The notes: generated by a model from the letters alone, not told the origin. Shown: positions 13,945 to 24,991, numbered from the stretch's first letter. The stretch: 64,000 nt of DNA from Fasciolopsis buskii (GCA_008360955.1 LUCM01009174.1:129719-193718), one strand, 5' to 3'. Made by a program: numbers and translations.

Positions 13945-14056
13945 ATTCTTCTCAGTAGTATGTTTCAAGTACGGATGGATGAAAAAAATTCCTCGGAAGC
14001 ACACGGCCGGTTATTTGGTGGACATACATGTATCTAATTGCTTCACCTATTCAGTC
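13945..14056 (+). repeat. Unclassified dispersed repeat, copy 1
   Basis: This segment shares a diverged but colinear pattern with 16913-17036. The shared features are TTCTTCTCAG followed by AGTA, a GGATGAA-like block, AAATTCCTCGGAAGCACACG against AAACTTCCCCGGAAGCACACG, then GGTTATT and GTGGA, and a final CTATTCA-like block. Both copies are in the same orientation. Neither a tRNA-like head nor a coding motif is visible, so the class is unknown. Confidence 0.5.
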
Positions 14057-15365
14057 GGGGTTAACGACTGATGGATGTCTTTTAAATTACCTTTGATCGA
14101 TCGTCCCATTTCCTCAAGATTTCGACTGACACCTCCGATAATTATAGATTGCCTTTTCTGAGTACTACTTAACAGAGTTTGCCCAAATGATCCATTCTGC
14201 AAAGAAAACAGTCCTCCCAAGTTAGACTTGGCACAACTGAGCTGCTACACTCATGAATTCCGATCCACTTTGATCTGTAAAATATCGGGAGGACCATGTA
14301 TGATCTTTGGATCAGAATTTTGTTCCTTAATGAAACACTCTGCAAGTGCATTCGACGAACAGTTTCCAAAGGATGACGAAAGAAAAAATAGGTATTTCCT
14401 GGGGCAAATCGGACTGGACCATGCTGGAAATGACCAGCTTGCATCGGGGATTGCATCAAACATTCAATAAAATGTAGGAGGAAAATACAGCCAGACTTTC
14501 GGAGAAAAATAGCAATTTTTCCAATCAGGTTAGATTGGCAGCCGTCAGCTTCAAGCAGATTGGCTAGTTCGTGCATGTGAATTACTTGTACAACATTTGT
14601 TAAGTGCGCCCTGTAACCGATGTACTCTGCTCCAATCAGAGCAGGAAACTTCCAACGTCTGAGTTAACGTTTGCAACTAGATGCGATCGTCTCGATACTT
14701 GCTGCTGGCGTTCTAATTTGGCAAGTTTTAACATGCGTCAAAAAACCGTGACCGGAAGGAATCCAACCGTTCGCCATAACAAAACTAGAAATTTTACCGT
14801 TGAAGAACCGCGTTCTAGTGTCATGAACAATCCGAGATCCTTCGCTTTCTCCGTAGAAATATCCCCACGGTAAATTATTAGTACATTGCGAAATTAGAAG
14901 CGTCCTGCTTTCCAACAATTTTCAGTCGCGAGGTTCTATAATTCTGAAACCGATTTGCCGTGTTACTTTAGGAAGCGAGATCACTGAAAGCCGCGACCGA
15001 ATGAAAAGGACAGTAAATCACCTAGGTGACAATTCCTCATCCGGTCATGATATGGCCTAACTGGTCAAAAGAGTTGACAATTATTCACGTTCGACTTGAA
15101 AAACTGAAAAGATATAAAACTCGCACTTTCCGGGGGCATTTTTTTTGAGCACATCTACTTCCCTTACTTTGGAGACCGAAATAGAGAAGACATTAAACGA
15201 ACGTAACATTCACGTATTCCACCACCCGTGTTTTCGTCCCGAGCTCATTTAGTTCACTCTGGGGACCAAAGTCCGCGTGAATTTACGACCGAACGTGCTG
15301 TGCACATTATTGCTACCCGGAGCGAAAATGGTCTTTGTGTATACATTTGTGTGAATGTGTGCACA

Positions 15366-15410
15366 GGGGTTGGACGGTAGCAAGGGGTGTTAGTTTCCGG
15401 GGCGTGGGGG
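15366..15410 (+). other. G-tract cluster with quadruplex potential
   Basis: Four runs of four or five G (near 15366, 15384, 15399 and 15406) occur within 45 bases of otherwise AT-rich DNA. Loops of about 14, 11 and 3 bases separate them. The surrounding 15.3-15.7 kb is also unusually G-rich on this strand. Two of the loops are long, so quadruplex formation is only possible, not predicted firmly. Confidence 0.3.
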
Positions 15411-16912
15411 CAGAATTGTGCACGGTCATCCAGGTATTGTCTTAACCATTAACCGGGGGAAATTTTTCAGCAGAGCTTTCCAAGGTTAATAACTATTCAT
15501 TTGAAAGATGGGGTCTATGGTGACACTGCCTATCGAATTGCATGCCCAATAATGGGTGTGAACAAATGGGGTTTGGAATGAAAATGCCTTTCCCACTCCA
15601 TTCCAACTGGTTCTAACGTCGGCTACCCGGGGATTAGGGGGTGTGAAATGAATGGTGATAGGAAAACTGGACCCGAAACCTTACTAACGAAGTGAAGACT
15701 GCCGATGATTCCCGATTCCGGTGCCTCTACGCTCGGCAGAATTGAAATTTATGGTAGCGTGCAAATTTTATGCTACTCGGTGGTCGAGATACGTCGAAGT
15801 GTACTGGTGCCTCTGCCATTTGTTCTGCTACACGATTAATTTTGCCCAAATAACTATTAGTAAGAATCCTAACCTCCTGGTCTCTTTAATTAACGTTCAT
15901 AGATGGAAACAGGATACCAAAATGGAAAAACAACGTGGTATTTACATATGGCGATGCATCGATTTGATAATCAAATAATTTAGTATTGTTTCAGTCCGAA
16001 ATAGAAGTGAATAAATTGTTCGCACGCTCTGTTACGAAATATACTTTGAACTTCCGAAACGGTTGCACACTTTTTGATAAAATTTCACAAGCGCACCTCC
16101 GAAATGTTTGGCATGGCTGGCGAATGAGGTCAAAGGCACCGGTGGGTCGTTTCTAGCGGAAATTTCACTTCCCAAATACTGGTGATCGTCAACCAATACC
16201 GGAATAAGTAGAATTTTCACAGCGTCTTGCACTACTAGCTAACGATTGTAACTCACAAAAGCTAGAGTCGCTACTCATTCCAGTACGGGATCATAGACGA
16301 TTTTTTTTCTTTCGTGTCGCTTGTTTTGGCGTTTAACGTCTGGTATTTATTTATAATTTAACAAGATTTTTCCTCTAGTGCTGATTTCCAAATGAATTTC
16401 ATTTGAACACAAGAAAACGTTCTACACTTTTGTGTACTCAAGAAGCTGTTGGCTGGAGCTGAGGAAGATCACACGTGAATGAGAAAGCGATTGTAAAACC
16501 AGTCCTGGTGTCCTGCCTGTCCAAATAAGTCGAAATGCACGCCACTTGGCAACATTATTAAATGCTCATCATCGAGAACCGAGTTTGACTGAGTCAAGAT
16601 GAAAACCCTATTCGACTTTCTATTGGTTCACTGAGTATGAAAACAATGAATCCAAAATATGCATAATTCTATCAATTTACCGTTAGTCAAAAATGGAATC
16701 TGAGTGTGAACGTGTCTCGGTAATGAGTGACAGGAGTTGGTTTAACCACATGCGTCAACACCCCTATCCGGAAATATACGGGCTACTCCAATGAGTAATC
16801 TTCGGTCATATCCCAGACGGACAGTGGTGAATAAGACTGCTAAGGATGAGGTGATGGAACGATGAAGATTTCTCATTTTGTGATTTTGTCTGCCAGGTTT
16901 GCAAATGTTTCC

Positions 16913-17036
16913 CATTTTTCTTCTCAGCAGTAGATTTCGCTTAGGTGTGGATGAACAAAACTTCCCCGGAAGCACACGACCAGTTGCACGGTTATTAAGT
17001 GGATTTATCATCCATTCACATTCCTATCTATTCAAA
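16913..17036 (+). repeat. Unclassified dispersed repeat, copy 2
   Basis: This is the partner of 13945-14056. It carries the CTTCTCAGCAGTAG block, the CCCCGGAAGCACACG block and the GTTATTAAGTGGA block in the same order and orientation, with a short insertion relative to copy 1. Substitutions are spread along the length, suggesting an old insertion. It belongs to neither SINE family nor to the LINE fragments. Confidence 0.5.
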
Positions 17037-17352
17037 TGAGATTCTAGTGAGTTTCTCGGTTTCTTTGACAGAAGTGGACTCGATAGAAGCGCCAATTTTG
17101 TTGCAATATCGTAGAATTTCCTTGTCCTCCTTTGTATGCGCACAGATTTCCCGCCTGATTTCGGTTGCTATTGACGGTATTCGTGTGGTACGAAAGCAAT
17201 GCCCAACTGCGCCCAACCCGGTTTGCTACAAACAATACGATTAAAAGTGCTAGATTGAGCTAGCGCGAGACACACGCAATCCAAATCTGCCCTTGACATG
17301 CCACGCGTGTAGCCTTCCCTGAACGGTTGCAACCGCGTGGACAAATGCGGCA

Positions 17353-17490
17353 TTGCTGACTACGGAGTCTGAATTCGATGACACCATCACATTGAACCTT
17401 TTTCAACTGCTTATTATCCACGATGCTGGTGTGTACGTTTGTAAACGAGCTCATAATTGCGTTGTCATAAACAATTCATTAAGCCGCGGT
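17353..17490 (+). CDS. Weak candidate exon with an immunoglobulin-like F-strand motif
   Basis: The open frame contains ITLNLFQLLIIHDAGVYVCK, which has the DxGxYxC signature and the preceding alternating hydrophobic strand of an immunoglobulin-fold F strand. In secreted or membrane adhesion proteins this cysteine pairs with one about 40-60 residues upstream. Here the same frame has a stop about 10 codons upstream, no strong pyrimidine-rich acceptor precedes it, and the partner cysteine would have to sit in another exon. A DxGxYxC match is expected about once by chance in a six-frame scan of this size. Confidence 0.12.
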
Positions 17491-19458
17491 TTGTTAGGCA
17501 TCTCTCATGAATCTAAGTACCCAGTAGCATCAGATTATTTGTTCAAACGACACAAAGATTATAAAACTTTTCTAAGGATCCCGTCCTTGATGAGTCCGGC
17601 AACTATATACGTTCAACACGATTCAACGTGCCTGAACAGTTGTCCATTTTGACGTGTTTATTTCCCAAAACGAAATAAATTCACACTGATTCGGTGTGAA
17701 GAAAAAAATTCAGACTGGCGCTGCGCAGAGTCGCCTAAACCGGTTGACGTTTTGTTCAGGGAAAAAAGATCACTTATGGACCAACTGGGTCAGCATACGA
17801 GCTGGATAGTAATTTGCTTGTCTTGAAGCCGTCAGATTTTACGCATATCTTCCAAATGCGACGACGTGATCAAATTTGTAATTGGCAAAAATTCACAAAA
17901 GAATTACGACAGAAATGAAGCTCGGTCCATGTTCACTAATCTAATGTTGTTTTGGTATGTGCTTCTCGTATATTTTACATTTCATTCGTTTGAGTATTAT
18001 TAAAAAAACATTGCTTTTCCGAGAAAATGATACCGGTCAATTGAGGGTTGCCAACTGGGAAAGTTCACCTGTTGTGGCGGAGTTCGTATTTTTGACCACG
18101 TGGTGTTGATCATGTGACCACTAGCGTTCTCTCAAAAGTAGAAGTATGTAATGATCAACTAAACAAGTAACAATTTGCACATATTGGTTGACAAGTAAAT
18201 CAACCGTTTTCTAAAGGATCATAATAATATCCATACTAATAAATTATTAGATGGACCGAAGCCGGAAAATCGATCTGGCACAAACGTTCTGGTCAGTTCA
18301 CCTTAGTTCTGCACTGCAAAAGCAAACACTCCGAATCGATAAATCCTTTGCATCGGTTCATGGTTGCATGCGAGTAGGACAATTCACAACGGCCATACGA
18401 CAGTCACTTTGTCTCACCTCACTCACATGACTAAAAGATGGTGCAACTGAATCACTCAAGGGCGTAGTGGTTTCACACCCAGGTGAAGAGAAATCACATC
18501 CTGAATGTGACTCAGGCGTTTTATGACTTCCACAAAGTTTGGAGTCCAGTTTGACAGAAATTCCCTTCCCGAAGACAGTACAACGTGTCGCGATCCGTCA
18601 GCTCATTTCGCCTGTTTGCACTGTAAGACATTTCAGCGTCATTGTTTCGGGTTTCTTGATACTCGTGCATTCCAAAACAAGACTTGGATTGAGGAATGTT
18701 TGAACCAATTTGTTCTTGCATTCGAGAATTGCGGATGAACCACCAGCAATCTCTGAATTATCTGTTTCTTATCAGACTAATCCATCACCTCGGACATTTT
18801 CTAACATCATGTGAATCATTGGCACGTGGTCGAATCGCCAAGAACGGGCACGTTTGTCAAATTTTGTCCCTTCATCATGAATAGCAATGTTTGTAGTCTT
18901 GATGTTTTGGACATGCTTTGTATACAGACCAACAATTAGGGCTTCTCTGCCTCCATAAAACCAAAAAACAACGTGTTTTAAATGTTATGCTCCATTCGTA
19001 TTTCAAAATCATTATCAAGTACTTGGATTTACTGTGTGCATAAAAAAGGGGAAACGTGAAATTACTAATTAATGTAAACTTTTACGGACGTTAAAATCGT
19101 TTTGTCCCCGTTGTTCTTTAAAATACATGCGTTATGATTTCTTCCAACGACAAAATTGCTCGGTATTTTGTCAGTGCAGTTCAGTTCAATAATCTACCAG
19201 TTTTCGTTCACATGAATCTTGATACATCAAAGCAAAATTGTGTGATTACTGGACAGTGTATGACGCGATTGTCGCAATTACGCATGTATCCACCTGACAA
19301 TGTGCATCATGAACTTTCGCGTTCACACGGGTTGAAGAAATGTAACAATCCAAGTGTTTCAGTAGCATTCTAGTAGAATCTTATCAGAACAGTCGCATGA
19401 TCTGAATTGAAGGAGAAGTGGTTCAGTGCAAAAAGGGCACTTCAAATATGACAAATAC

Positions 19459-19599
19459 CCGTGAAAAACGTCATTGCTAGTAATTTTATCGAAAATAAGC
19501 TCATCAAAATCCAACGAAGTGATCAGACTGAGGTGGTTCTCAGGTGGCAGATGTCGCTGAAAGTTATAGTCCGAAATGTCTCCGTTGGACTGTCGGATA
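19459..19599 (-). CDS. Candidate internal exon, phase-compatible with 19921-20000
   Basis: A 141-bp minus-strand segment follows a strong acceptor tract (TTTTTTTTCACTGCATGCCCAG) and ends at a donor-like CACGG|GTATTT. The open frame encodes 46 complete codons of an acidic, polar product that includes SLITSLDFDELIFDK. It begins with one base of a split codon, which matches the two bases left over at the end of the candidate exon at 19921-20000. No protein family is recognised. The phase match has a one-in-three chance of being accidental. Confidence 0.27.
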
Positions 19600-19920
19600 C
19601 TGGGCATGCAGTGAAAAAAAACGGATGAAACAGATTTTCAGGCACCCAGAGGCAAAATTCCATCCCGAGTAGCTCCAAACTGTGACTAAATTACTTTGAA
19701 ATACGGAATACTTTGGAAGAATCCTGAGGCAAAAATATCACATTTCTGAAATGTGGAATGGTATACCTCGAGCTGTTGGTCTTAGTTTATTGTACTTGGT
19801 TACGGTTTTGGAAATTCATTTGACTGATTGTATTGCTTCCGCAGTACAGATGATGGCATTTCTTTGAGAATTCAACATCACCAGTTCCTTGATCGACAGT
19901 CCAACCGGGGTTGTATCCAC

Positions 19921-20000
19921 CTGTGCATGGAAGCATCAACATGCCAACATTCATGCTGGTGATCCGGTGAATTGCGATCAACTTGCCAAATGTCATTTGG
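19921..20000 (-). CDS. Candidate exon upstream of 19459-19599
   Basis: An 80-bp minus-strand segment follows a pyrimidine-rich acceptor (GATGTTTCTCCTGTCAG) and ends at the donor ATGCACAG|GTGGAT. In the frame that joins to the next candidate exon it encodes 26 residues rich in His, Asp and Trp, beginning PNDIWQVDRNSPDHQHECWH. An alternative reading of the same region stays open in another frame to a stop at 19787 and would make a 70-codon terminal exon. The two models are mutually exclusive. No family is recognised. Confidence 0.25.
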
Positions 20001-21043
20001 CTGACAGGAGAAACATCTGGCTTAGATGAAGGATGAAAATCGCGTTGGTCTGCTCCGGAGGTTTATCAGACCAGTCTGAACAGATTGTACACACGAATAC
20101 AAGCGTACAAACAATAACAAAGATAATTCAGGTCTAAGCGGTGAATCTACCTACCGGGGAGACAGTTTGTTTCACTGTGTTTACGTTGTGCTACTGCTTC
20201 TTTTCTGGATGTTTGCAATAAGCAATCAACAGAAGCTACGACAAGGAGATAATGAAACAATCAAATTATGCGATGTTGAAGAGACTATCACTGTACGAAC
20301 ACCCAATCAGTCCGCCTGGTTTACGCACATGTTACCTAGAACGATTATGTAAAGTGTACCGCATTGGAAAAAATGCAGTACATTTTTGTTTATTAAAGTA
20401 GGGACAGCTTTAATCCCCGTGCACACTGACGAAATAGACCAATCACCAGGTAGCCACACAACGCGTAATACTGGTTGACCATGGGATGATAATATTTACG
20501 TTTACTACATCTTTTTACTATTTTTACCATCGGTAGTTGTAGTGCAAGTACAAACATCCCCCCAAAAAATAAACGAAATCGAAACACATCCCCGAGTTTC
20601 ACCCTGTCACTCGTGAAAGCGCAACATCGACGCACACTCAAAACGATCATCTAACATGAGCTTACAGAATGCAAACCCAACTTTAATTGCAAAATGTGAC
20701 ACATGGACAACTTAATCGGCGTGCATCAGGTTTGTCTCGTCATGAAACCAAGTCACGAGGAACCGGAATTGAAAAGGATGGCTGGAGGTAAACGGTTGTT
20801 AGGGTCCGTAAGCGGGGAGTTCGAACGAGCAGATCAGTGGATTAGCAACGGATTTGACGATGACGTGACGAGCCAAGTCAATCAACAAATAACAAATCCG
20901 AATTCACGAGAAAAATGCGCCTGCAGGATTGAATCGGCAAACTCCAAACTCAAAAACCACATTCTTAACGTCATGACGACCAAGTACTTTGTTTGCCTGC
21001 TCTATAAGCTTCAAAGATCATAAGATCACAATAGTTCAGAAGA

Positions 21044-21180
21044 AAGGTCGCGGGTTCGACTCCTCTCAATTTCGGTCAACTTCCCCACTTGGCATCTCTC
21101 TGCTGGCCGCGGCCTCCTTTCTGAAAATTGACCTACATTGTTATTTCATTAATAAAGGAAATAAAAGATAAAAGATAAAT
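21044..21180 (+). repeat. SINE-A copy 2, 5' truncated
   Basis: The B-box part of the head (GTCGCGGGTTCGACTCC), the body (CCCCACTTGGCA, then CTGCTGGCCGCGGCC) and the tail (ATTAATAAAGGAAATAAAAG) match the other plus-strand copies. The acceptor stem and A box are not recognisable upstream, so the copy is truncated or strongly diverged at its 5' end. It lies about 450 bases before the Penelope-like endonuclease remnant. Confidence 0.8.
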
Positions 21181-21639
21181 ATGCCTTTTCGTCGTAACCA
21201 GAGCGCGTTCCGTTGTAGGGTGAATAGTTTGTTTGTCATACTTACTAGAATGAACTTCGTAATCAATCAGATCTGTCGGCGTTTGACCTCGACGGATCTT
21301 GCAGACTTTCTCGTGGACCACAAAAGTCGTGCATTTGACGGCAAAACTTCATTGCAAAATGCAAAAATTAAGAAAATAGGATAAACCCAACTTTTTAAAG
21401 TTTTATCGAAGCCCTTGTCCTAGGTGTTTCATAGGGAAAACGGTGTGCGGAATAAACAAATGATCAAGAACATTATCAAACAAGAATCAATCAACAATAG
21501 ACCAAAAAAGCATCTGAAATGACTGCAAACATGCTCCAACTCCACCGATTCACAGTGGCTCAAAGATCGACTCAAACTATCGGAACAAATGCATTGAAAC
21601 CAAAAGAACAACTACGAATTGAGGAAAGCAAAAAAGGGA

Positions 21640-21925
21640 TCGTGTGCAACGTAAAGTGATGAAGTGCGACAAATGCCACACCTGTCAAACCGGTAGGTAG
21701 AAAATCATCCACTCGAATGCACGAACACAAACTGGCCACAAGAAAATACCTTCCAACCCTGGCTCATAACAGTCTACCAGAACCAACAAAGACATGAGTG
21801 CAATCTGGATGAAGTTGGAATTTCGGATCAAGAAAGCACAAGGCATGCAAGGGAGCTTTTGGAAGCCTGAAACTAGCGGACATACATGGAGCTGAATCAC
21901 GTGTCCAGTCGAATGAAGAGTAAAC
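21640..21925 (+). pseudogene. Penelope-like element GIY-YIG endonuclease remnant
   Basis: Three short blocks in the right order resemble the C-terminal endonuclease of Penelope-like retroelements, which nicks target DNA before reverse transcription. A CQTGR block shifts frame into GRKSSTRMHEHKLATRKY (the family pattern is QTGR, a serine-threonine-arginine step, then HEHK-LA). About 60 bases on comes a NLDEVGIS stretch followed by ESTRHARELLEA, and then MELNHVSSR where the family has the INRH-x-ELNP-Y end. At least one frameshift and stops after LLEA break it, so it is inactive. No reverse-transcriptase part was found upstream. Block identity is judged by eye from family patterns. Confidence 0.6.
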
Positions 21926-21929
21926 CGTT

Positions 21930-22650
21930 CAGCTGGATAAGCAAACCGGAAATCAACTCATACGGATGCACAACCATGAACTTGAATGATTTATATGGAA
22001 ACACCCGGTCAATCACGTCAGCGAATGTTTGCATATTTGAAATAGAAACAACAGTCCACAGCTGAACGGATCAAGCCGCTCAAGCTGGAAGTCATTCTTT
22101 GAGCGTCCGAGATCAGATCATCAAGGGCCAAATAGCAAAACACACTTGCAGTTCCAACGTCAAGGATGTTTCTGAGCTCAGAAACGGCGGTTAATTGCAC
22201 ACTTATGAACACAGGGTGCCAACACAAACTTTACACAAGCACTGCAGATGTCATCTCGGCTGCTGGTGAAGTGTTCAGGACCCAAACGCTGAACAAGACG
22301 ATCAGAACCTCTCGATGACCAACGGCCTGAGTTACAACCACTGGGAGTGCATTGAAAGCGGCAGTTGTTAGGTTAACGGGAAATGATTTTTCGCTAGGCT
22401 ATACCGAATAACTCCCTAACTCATAGGTTCGAATATTACGACCAGAACTGTTGATAAAAATTTATCCTAACAGAGTAATGGACATTCCAGAAATTTAATA
22501 ATGATTTAGTAATGGTTATTTAACCGAGTCAATCAGGCCGTTAAACCGAATTCACTGAGTTCAAAACACAGAAATTTAGGACAGATATGACCTGTTTGGA
22601 TATTGTAATATGGAAAATTAAAGTGAGATTAGTTGAGCATGGAAACCCCT
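21930..22650 (+). other. Unassigned sequence downstream of the Penelope-like remnant
   Basis: This stretch is relatively A-rich on the plus strand, with no domain recognised. It may be the 3' flank or untranslated part of the Penelope-like copy, but neither a terminal repeat nor a hammerhead core is visible here. A B-box-like AGGTTCGAATATTACG near 22430 has no convincing A box. Confidence 0.3.
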
Positions 22651-22879
22651 ACTAGCTAAAAGAAAGCGGATCGAATCTTATCAAAAGAACAAGCCACCTC
22701 ATCCTTAGTGAGCACCAAATAATCCCAAAATGAGGCGAGATTCCCGTGGAAATGTTCGCGATAATAACAGAGTAAAAAACGTTATGTGCACATTCAATAA
22801 CGCGAGCGAATGCAGTTTTCATCCCTAACAGTCCTCGCTGGCCATCTTCAAAGACAAAAATGATATAAACTTCTGTGAT

Positions 22880-23031
22880 CGACGGTGGTCCAGCGGAAAA
22901 GTTTGTAGTGATTGGACGTGAAGGACTCGGGTTCGAAGCATTCCACCGTCGGCCAAGTTCCCCACTAGGCAGCCCTCTGTTGGCCGCGGTCATCTTCCCG
23001 AAAATGACATAAGCTGTTATTTTATTACCGG
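22880..23031 (+). repeat. SINE-A copy 3
   Basis: The head (GACGGTGGTCCAGCGG, with CTCGGGTTCGAAGC as B box and CCACCGTCGG closing the acceptor stem) and the body (CCCCACTAGGCAGCCCTCTG, then TTGGCCGCGG) match the family. The closing stem has changed in parallel with the opening one (GACGGTGG against CCACCGTC), so pairing is kept. The tail is shortened. The RTE-like LINE fragment begins directly after it. Confidence 0.85.
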
Positions 23032-23039
23032 AGGAATCG

Positions 23040-23562
23040 AGCATCAGAAATGTCGTAATCCCCCAAGGGGAGCTAGAAGGATTATGCTTGAAGCTGGCGA
23101 GCTCTCCTCTACCATATCTTGTCGTATTTTGTATCCCTCCCAAAGAAGGGAAGAAGCTACCTGGAGATCAACAGATGACGAGGCAACGTGGAATGAGAAA
23201 ATGTACAGTGAACCTAGGTAAATTAGGTGTCTCACGTCTTCGTGGTTGGGGTCCGAAAGACTCGTGGACTTGCTGGCTGGAGACACTGAAGGATATGGCA
23301 GTGAACCGTGAACAGTGGCAATCGTGCTGTCATTTTCTGCAGAATGAGAATGATTGAAAACACGTGCGTTTGTACATTTAGTCTGTGTTCCTTGTGTTGG
23401 CTGCAACAGCGTCTTATCTCTTCCCACCTGTGTAGGTCCACTCCCATTTCCTCTTGTATATTCACATTTTATAGACATGTAACCATGGGGAAAAGGCAGC
23501 TGCCAGCGAGGCTTGCCTTGTTGTTTAGCGCTGAACAATAATGATGAGGATGATGATGATGA
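23040..23562 (+). mobile_element. RTE-like non-LTR retrotransposon 3' end (LINE copy 1)
   Basis: The frame at 23088-23357 encodes the C-terminal tail of an RTE-type reverse-transcriptase polyprotein. It carries QQMTRQRGMRK, then GVSRLRGWGPKD, then CWLETLKDMAVNREQW and CCHFL, in the order typical of these elements. The reverse transcriptase and endonuclease domains are absent, so it is 5' truncated, the usual outcome of incomplete target-primed reverse transcription. After the stop about 180 bases of 3' untranslated sequence lead to a run of TGA-type triplets (23537-23562), the short-repeat tail typical of RTE elements. The 3' untranslated part resembles that of LINE copy 2. A minus-strand frame of similar length across it is a shadow. 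Confidence 0.75.
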
Positions 23563-23860
23563 AAGCTGTTCAACATGTTTTCAGAATTATTTCTCGTTCG
23601 AAGGAAGAGATCAAGTTTGCTTGCCTGAGTACGACAACGCTCTATTGGACAATGAACATCCGACTCCGATTATAACCAACTCGACAAAATCTATAATTCT
23701 TGCTCTGATAATACCGAATCGCAGGAAATTTCTGCCTCACGTAAGAACTTATTCAAGCTTCTTCAGGCGGGCTTAATTATTCACAATACAAAATCGAGAA
23801 AATGTGGCTGGGTTTCGAAAGTTGTATTCTTTTGTGTAATTTAATGCAGAACAATCACTT
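23563..23860. other. Spacer between two tail-to-tail LINE fragments
   Basis: About 300 bases separate the 3' end of LINE copy 1 from that of LINE copy 2. A plus-strand frame runs through it to 23776, but it begins inside the triplet tail of copy 1 and has no recognised domain. Confidence 0.4.
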
Positions 23861-24991
23861 ACGAAATAAATGTTGCTGCTAGTTACCGCCAAACTGCAGG
23901 GCAAGCCCCAAAATTGTCCCTAACCTGCTTCACGTTGCCATAGGAAAATAAATATTCAGGGAGGATAGGAGGTGGATCTACACAGGCGAGAAAAGAACAG
24001 AATGTCGTAGTAGCCAACACACGAAATAGAATCAGACTGCGCGAGCGCATCGGATTCAATCATCTTGATTTGACAGACAAGGACAACACGGTCATCTTTG
24101 ACCATGGTTCTCAGTCATGTGTTTCATGATCTCTAACCAACTAGTTGACTGGTCTCTCGGACCCAAACCAGGAAGACATGAGACCCCTGCTGTAGCTAAG
24201 TTCGTCTTATGCTTTCCGATTCCAAAGTTTCTCGTCATCCGTAAACCTGCATGTAGCTTCCCCTGCTCTGTGGAAAGCACAAGTACTAATGCACCACATG
24301 TCAGAATAGCATTTGATATGAGGAACAGCTGACCCAGCCAGCGAAATCCACTAAACTCAACACACCTCGATGAAATATCCTCTGAACTGGTGCTCTGTAC
24401 TAGCTTCCCAACCGTGCTCATCGATCATCCAGTCAGTCCATTTGATTCTAGCGATACTCCGCGAGTATCGTTGAGCGAAAGGTTCAAGGAAAGGGCTCGC
24501 TTCGTCACATAAACTCCTCGTCGTGCAATCATAAAACTAAAGTGAGCGCATTGCATCAAATGACATTCCGTAACTGCTTCATTCCAGCATACACCATTCT
24601 AGCCTTCAGTACACATGTGCTCACTTATATTGCCATGTTACCATAATTTGTCAAGCAGCTGCCGAGGTAAGTAAAACGGTTTAAAAATGTCCGTTCCCGT
24701 TCTTCACTTGTCTTATTTGATACTACTCTCCTCCGGTTTTGTAACGACTCTTTGCACTTTGAATGCAGCAAGCAAGTGCCGAATGGGAATACGGACTGTC
24801 TCCCTAGTACACGAGGCGCATATTCCGCCAGTTGGAACGTGCACACACTGCTGTCGGTGCAACCTCGGTCGCCTGTACGCAACGACCTGCGCTGCCTGAC
24901 CGAATACAAAGTTAAAAAATAACGGCGGATTGAGACATCCCTGCCGAACACAGCAAGTCATTTCGAATGAACTTGGTAGTTCACCATACAC
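23860..24991 (-). mobile_element. RTE-like non-LTR retrotransposon, degraded (LINE copy 2)
   Basis: Reading on the minus strand, blocks of an RTE-type reverse transcriptase appear in family order. YGELPSSFEMTCCVRQGC is followed by LFFNF (motif around VRQGC-LSP-LFNF), then FGTCLLHSKCKESLQN (pattern FGM-F-PSKCK-LLQ) and RFTYLGSCLT (pattern FTYLGS). Next comes FRWLGQ (pattern LRWLGHVL), then GVSCLPGLGPRDQSTSWLEI and KHMTENHGQ at the C terminus near 24095-24200. The blocks lie in different frames with stops between them, and the YADD catalytic box is not recognisable, so the copy is dead. Its 3' untranslated part, about 23860-24090, resembles that of LINE copy 1. A SINE-A abuts its 5' edge at 24992. 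Confidence 0.75.

Larger units (their letters stand above)
11940..19450. other. No recognised gene; holds a two-copy repeat and a G-tract cluster
   Basis: Apart from the repeat pair (13945-14056 and 16913-17036) and the G tracts near 15.4 kb, this stretch carries only short frames on both strands. Several, such as 14169-14576 minus against 14228-14470 plus and the set at 17.0-17.3 kb, overlap on opposite strands, as expected for random open frames. No domain was recognised with confidence. Confidence 0.5.

Noticed and set aside
14169..14576. 135-codon minus-strand frame
   Set aside because: Two other frames, one on each strand, cover the same bases; none has a recognised motif, so chance openness is the simplest explanation.
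20167..20352. Secreted protein with a hydrophobic leader
   Set aside because: The leader-like stretch has no ATG in front of it in frame; the frame starts only at a TTG, which is not expected in an animal gene.
20703..21023. 106-codon plus-strand frame starting with ATG
   Set aside because: It looks fairly protein-like and has possible donors after nine codons and again near 20787, but no acceptor partner or family was found, and it ends at the edge of SINE-A copy 2.
22652..23538. Two long minus-strand frames of about 163 codons
   Set aside because: They run antisense through SINE-A copy 3 and LINE copy 1; the sense-strand repeats explain them.
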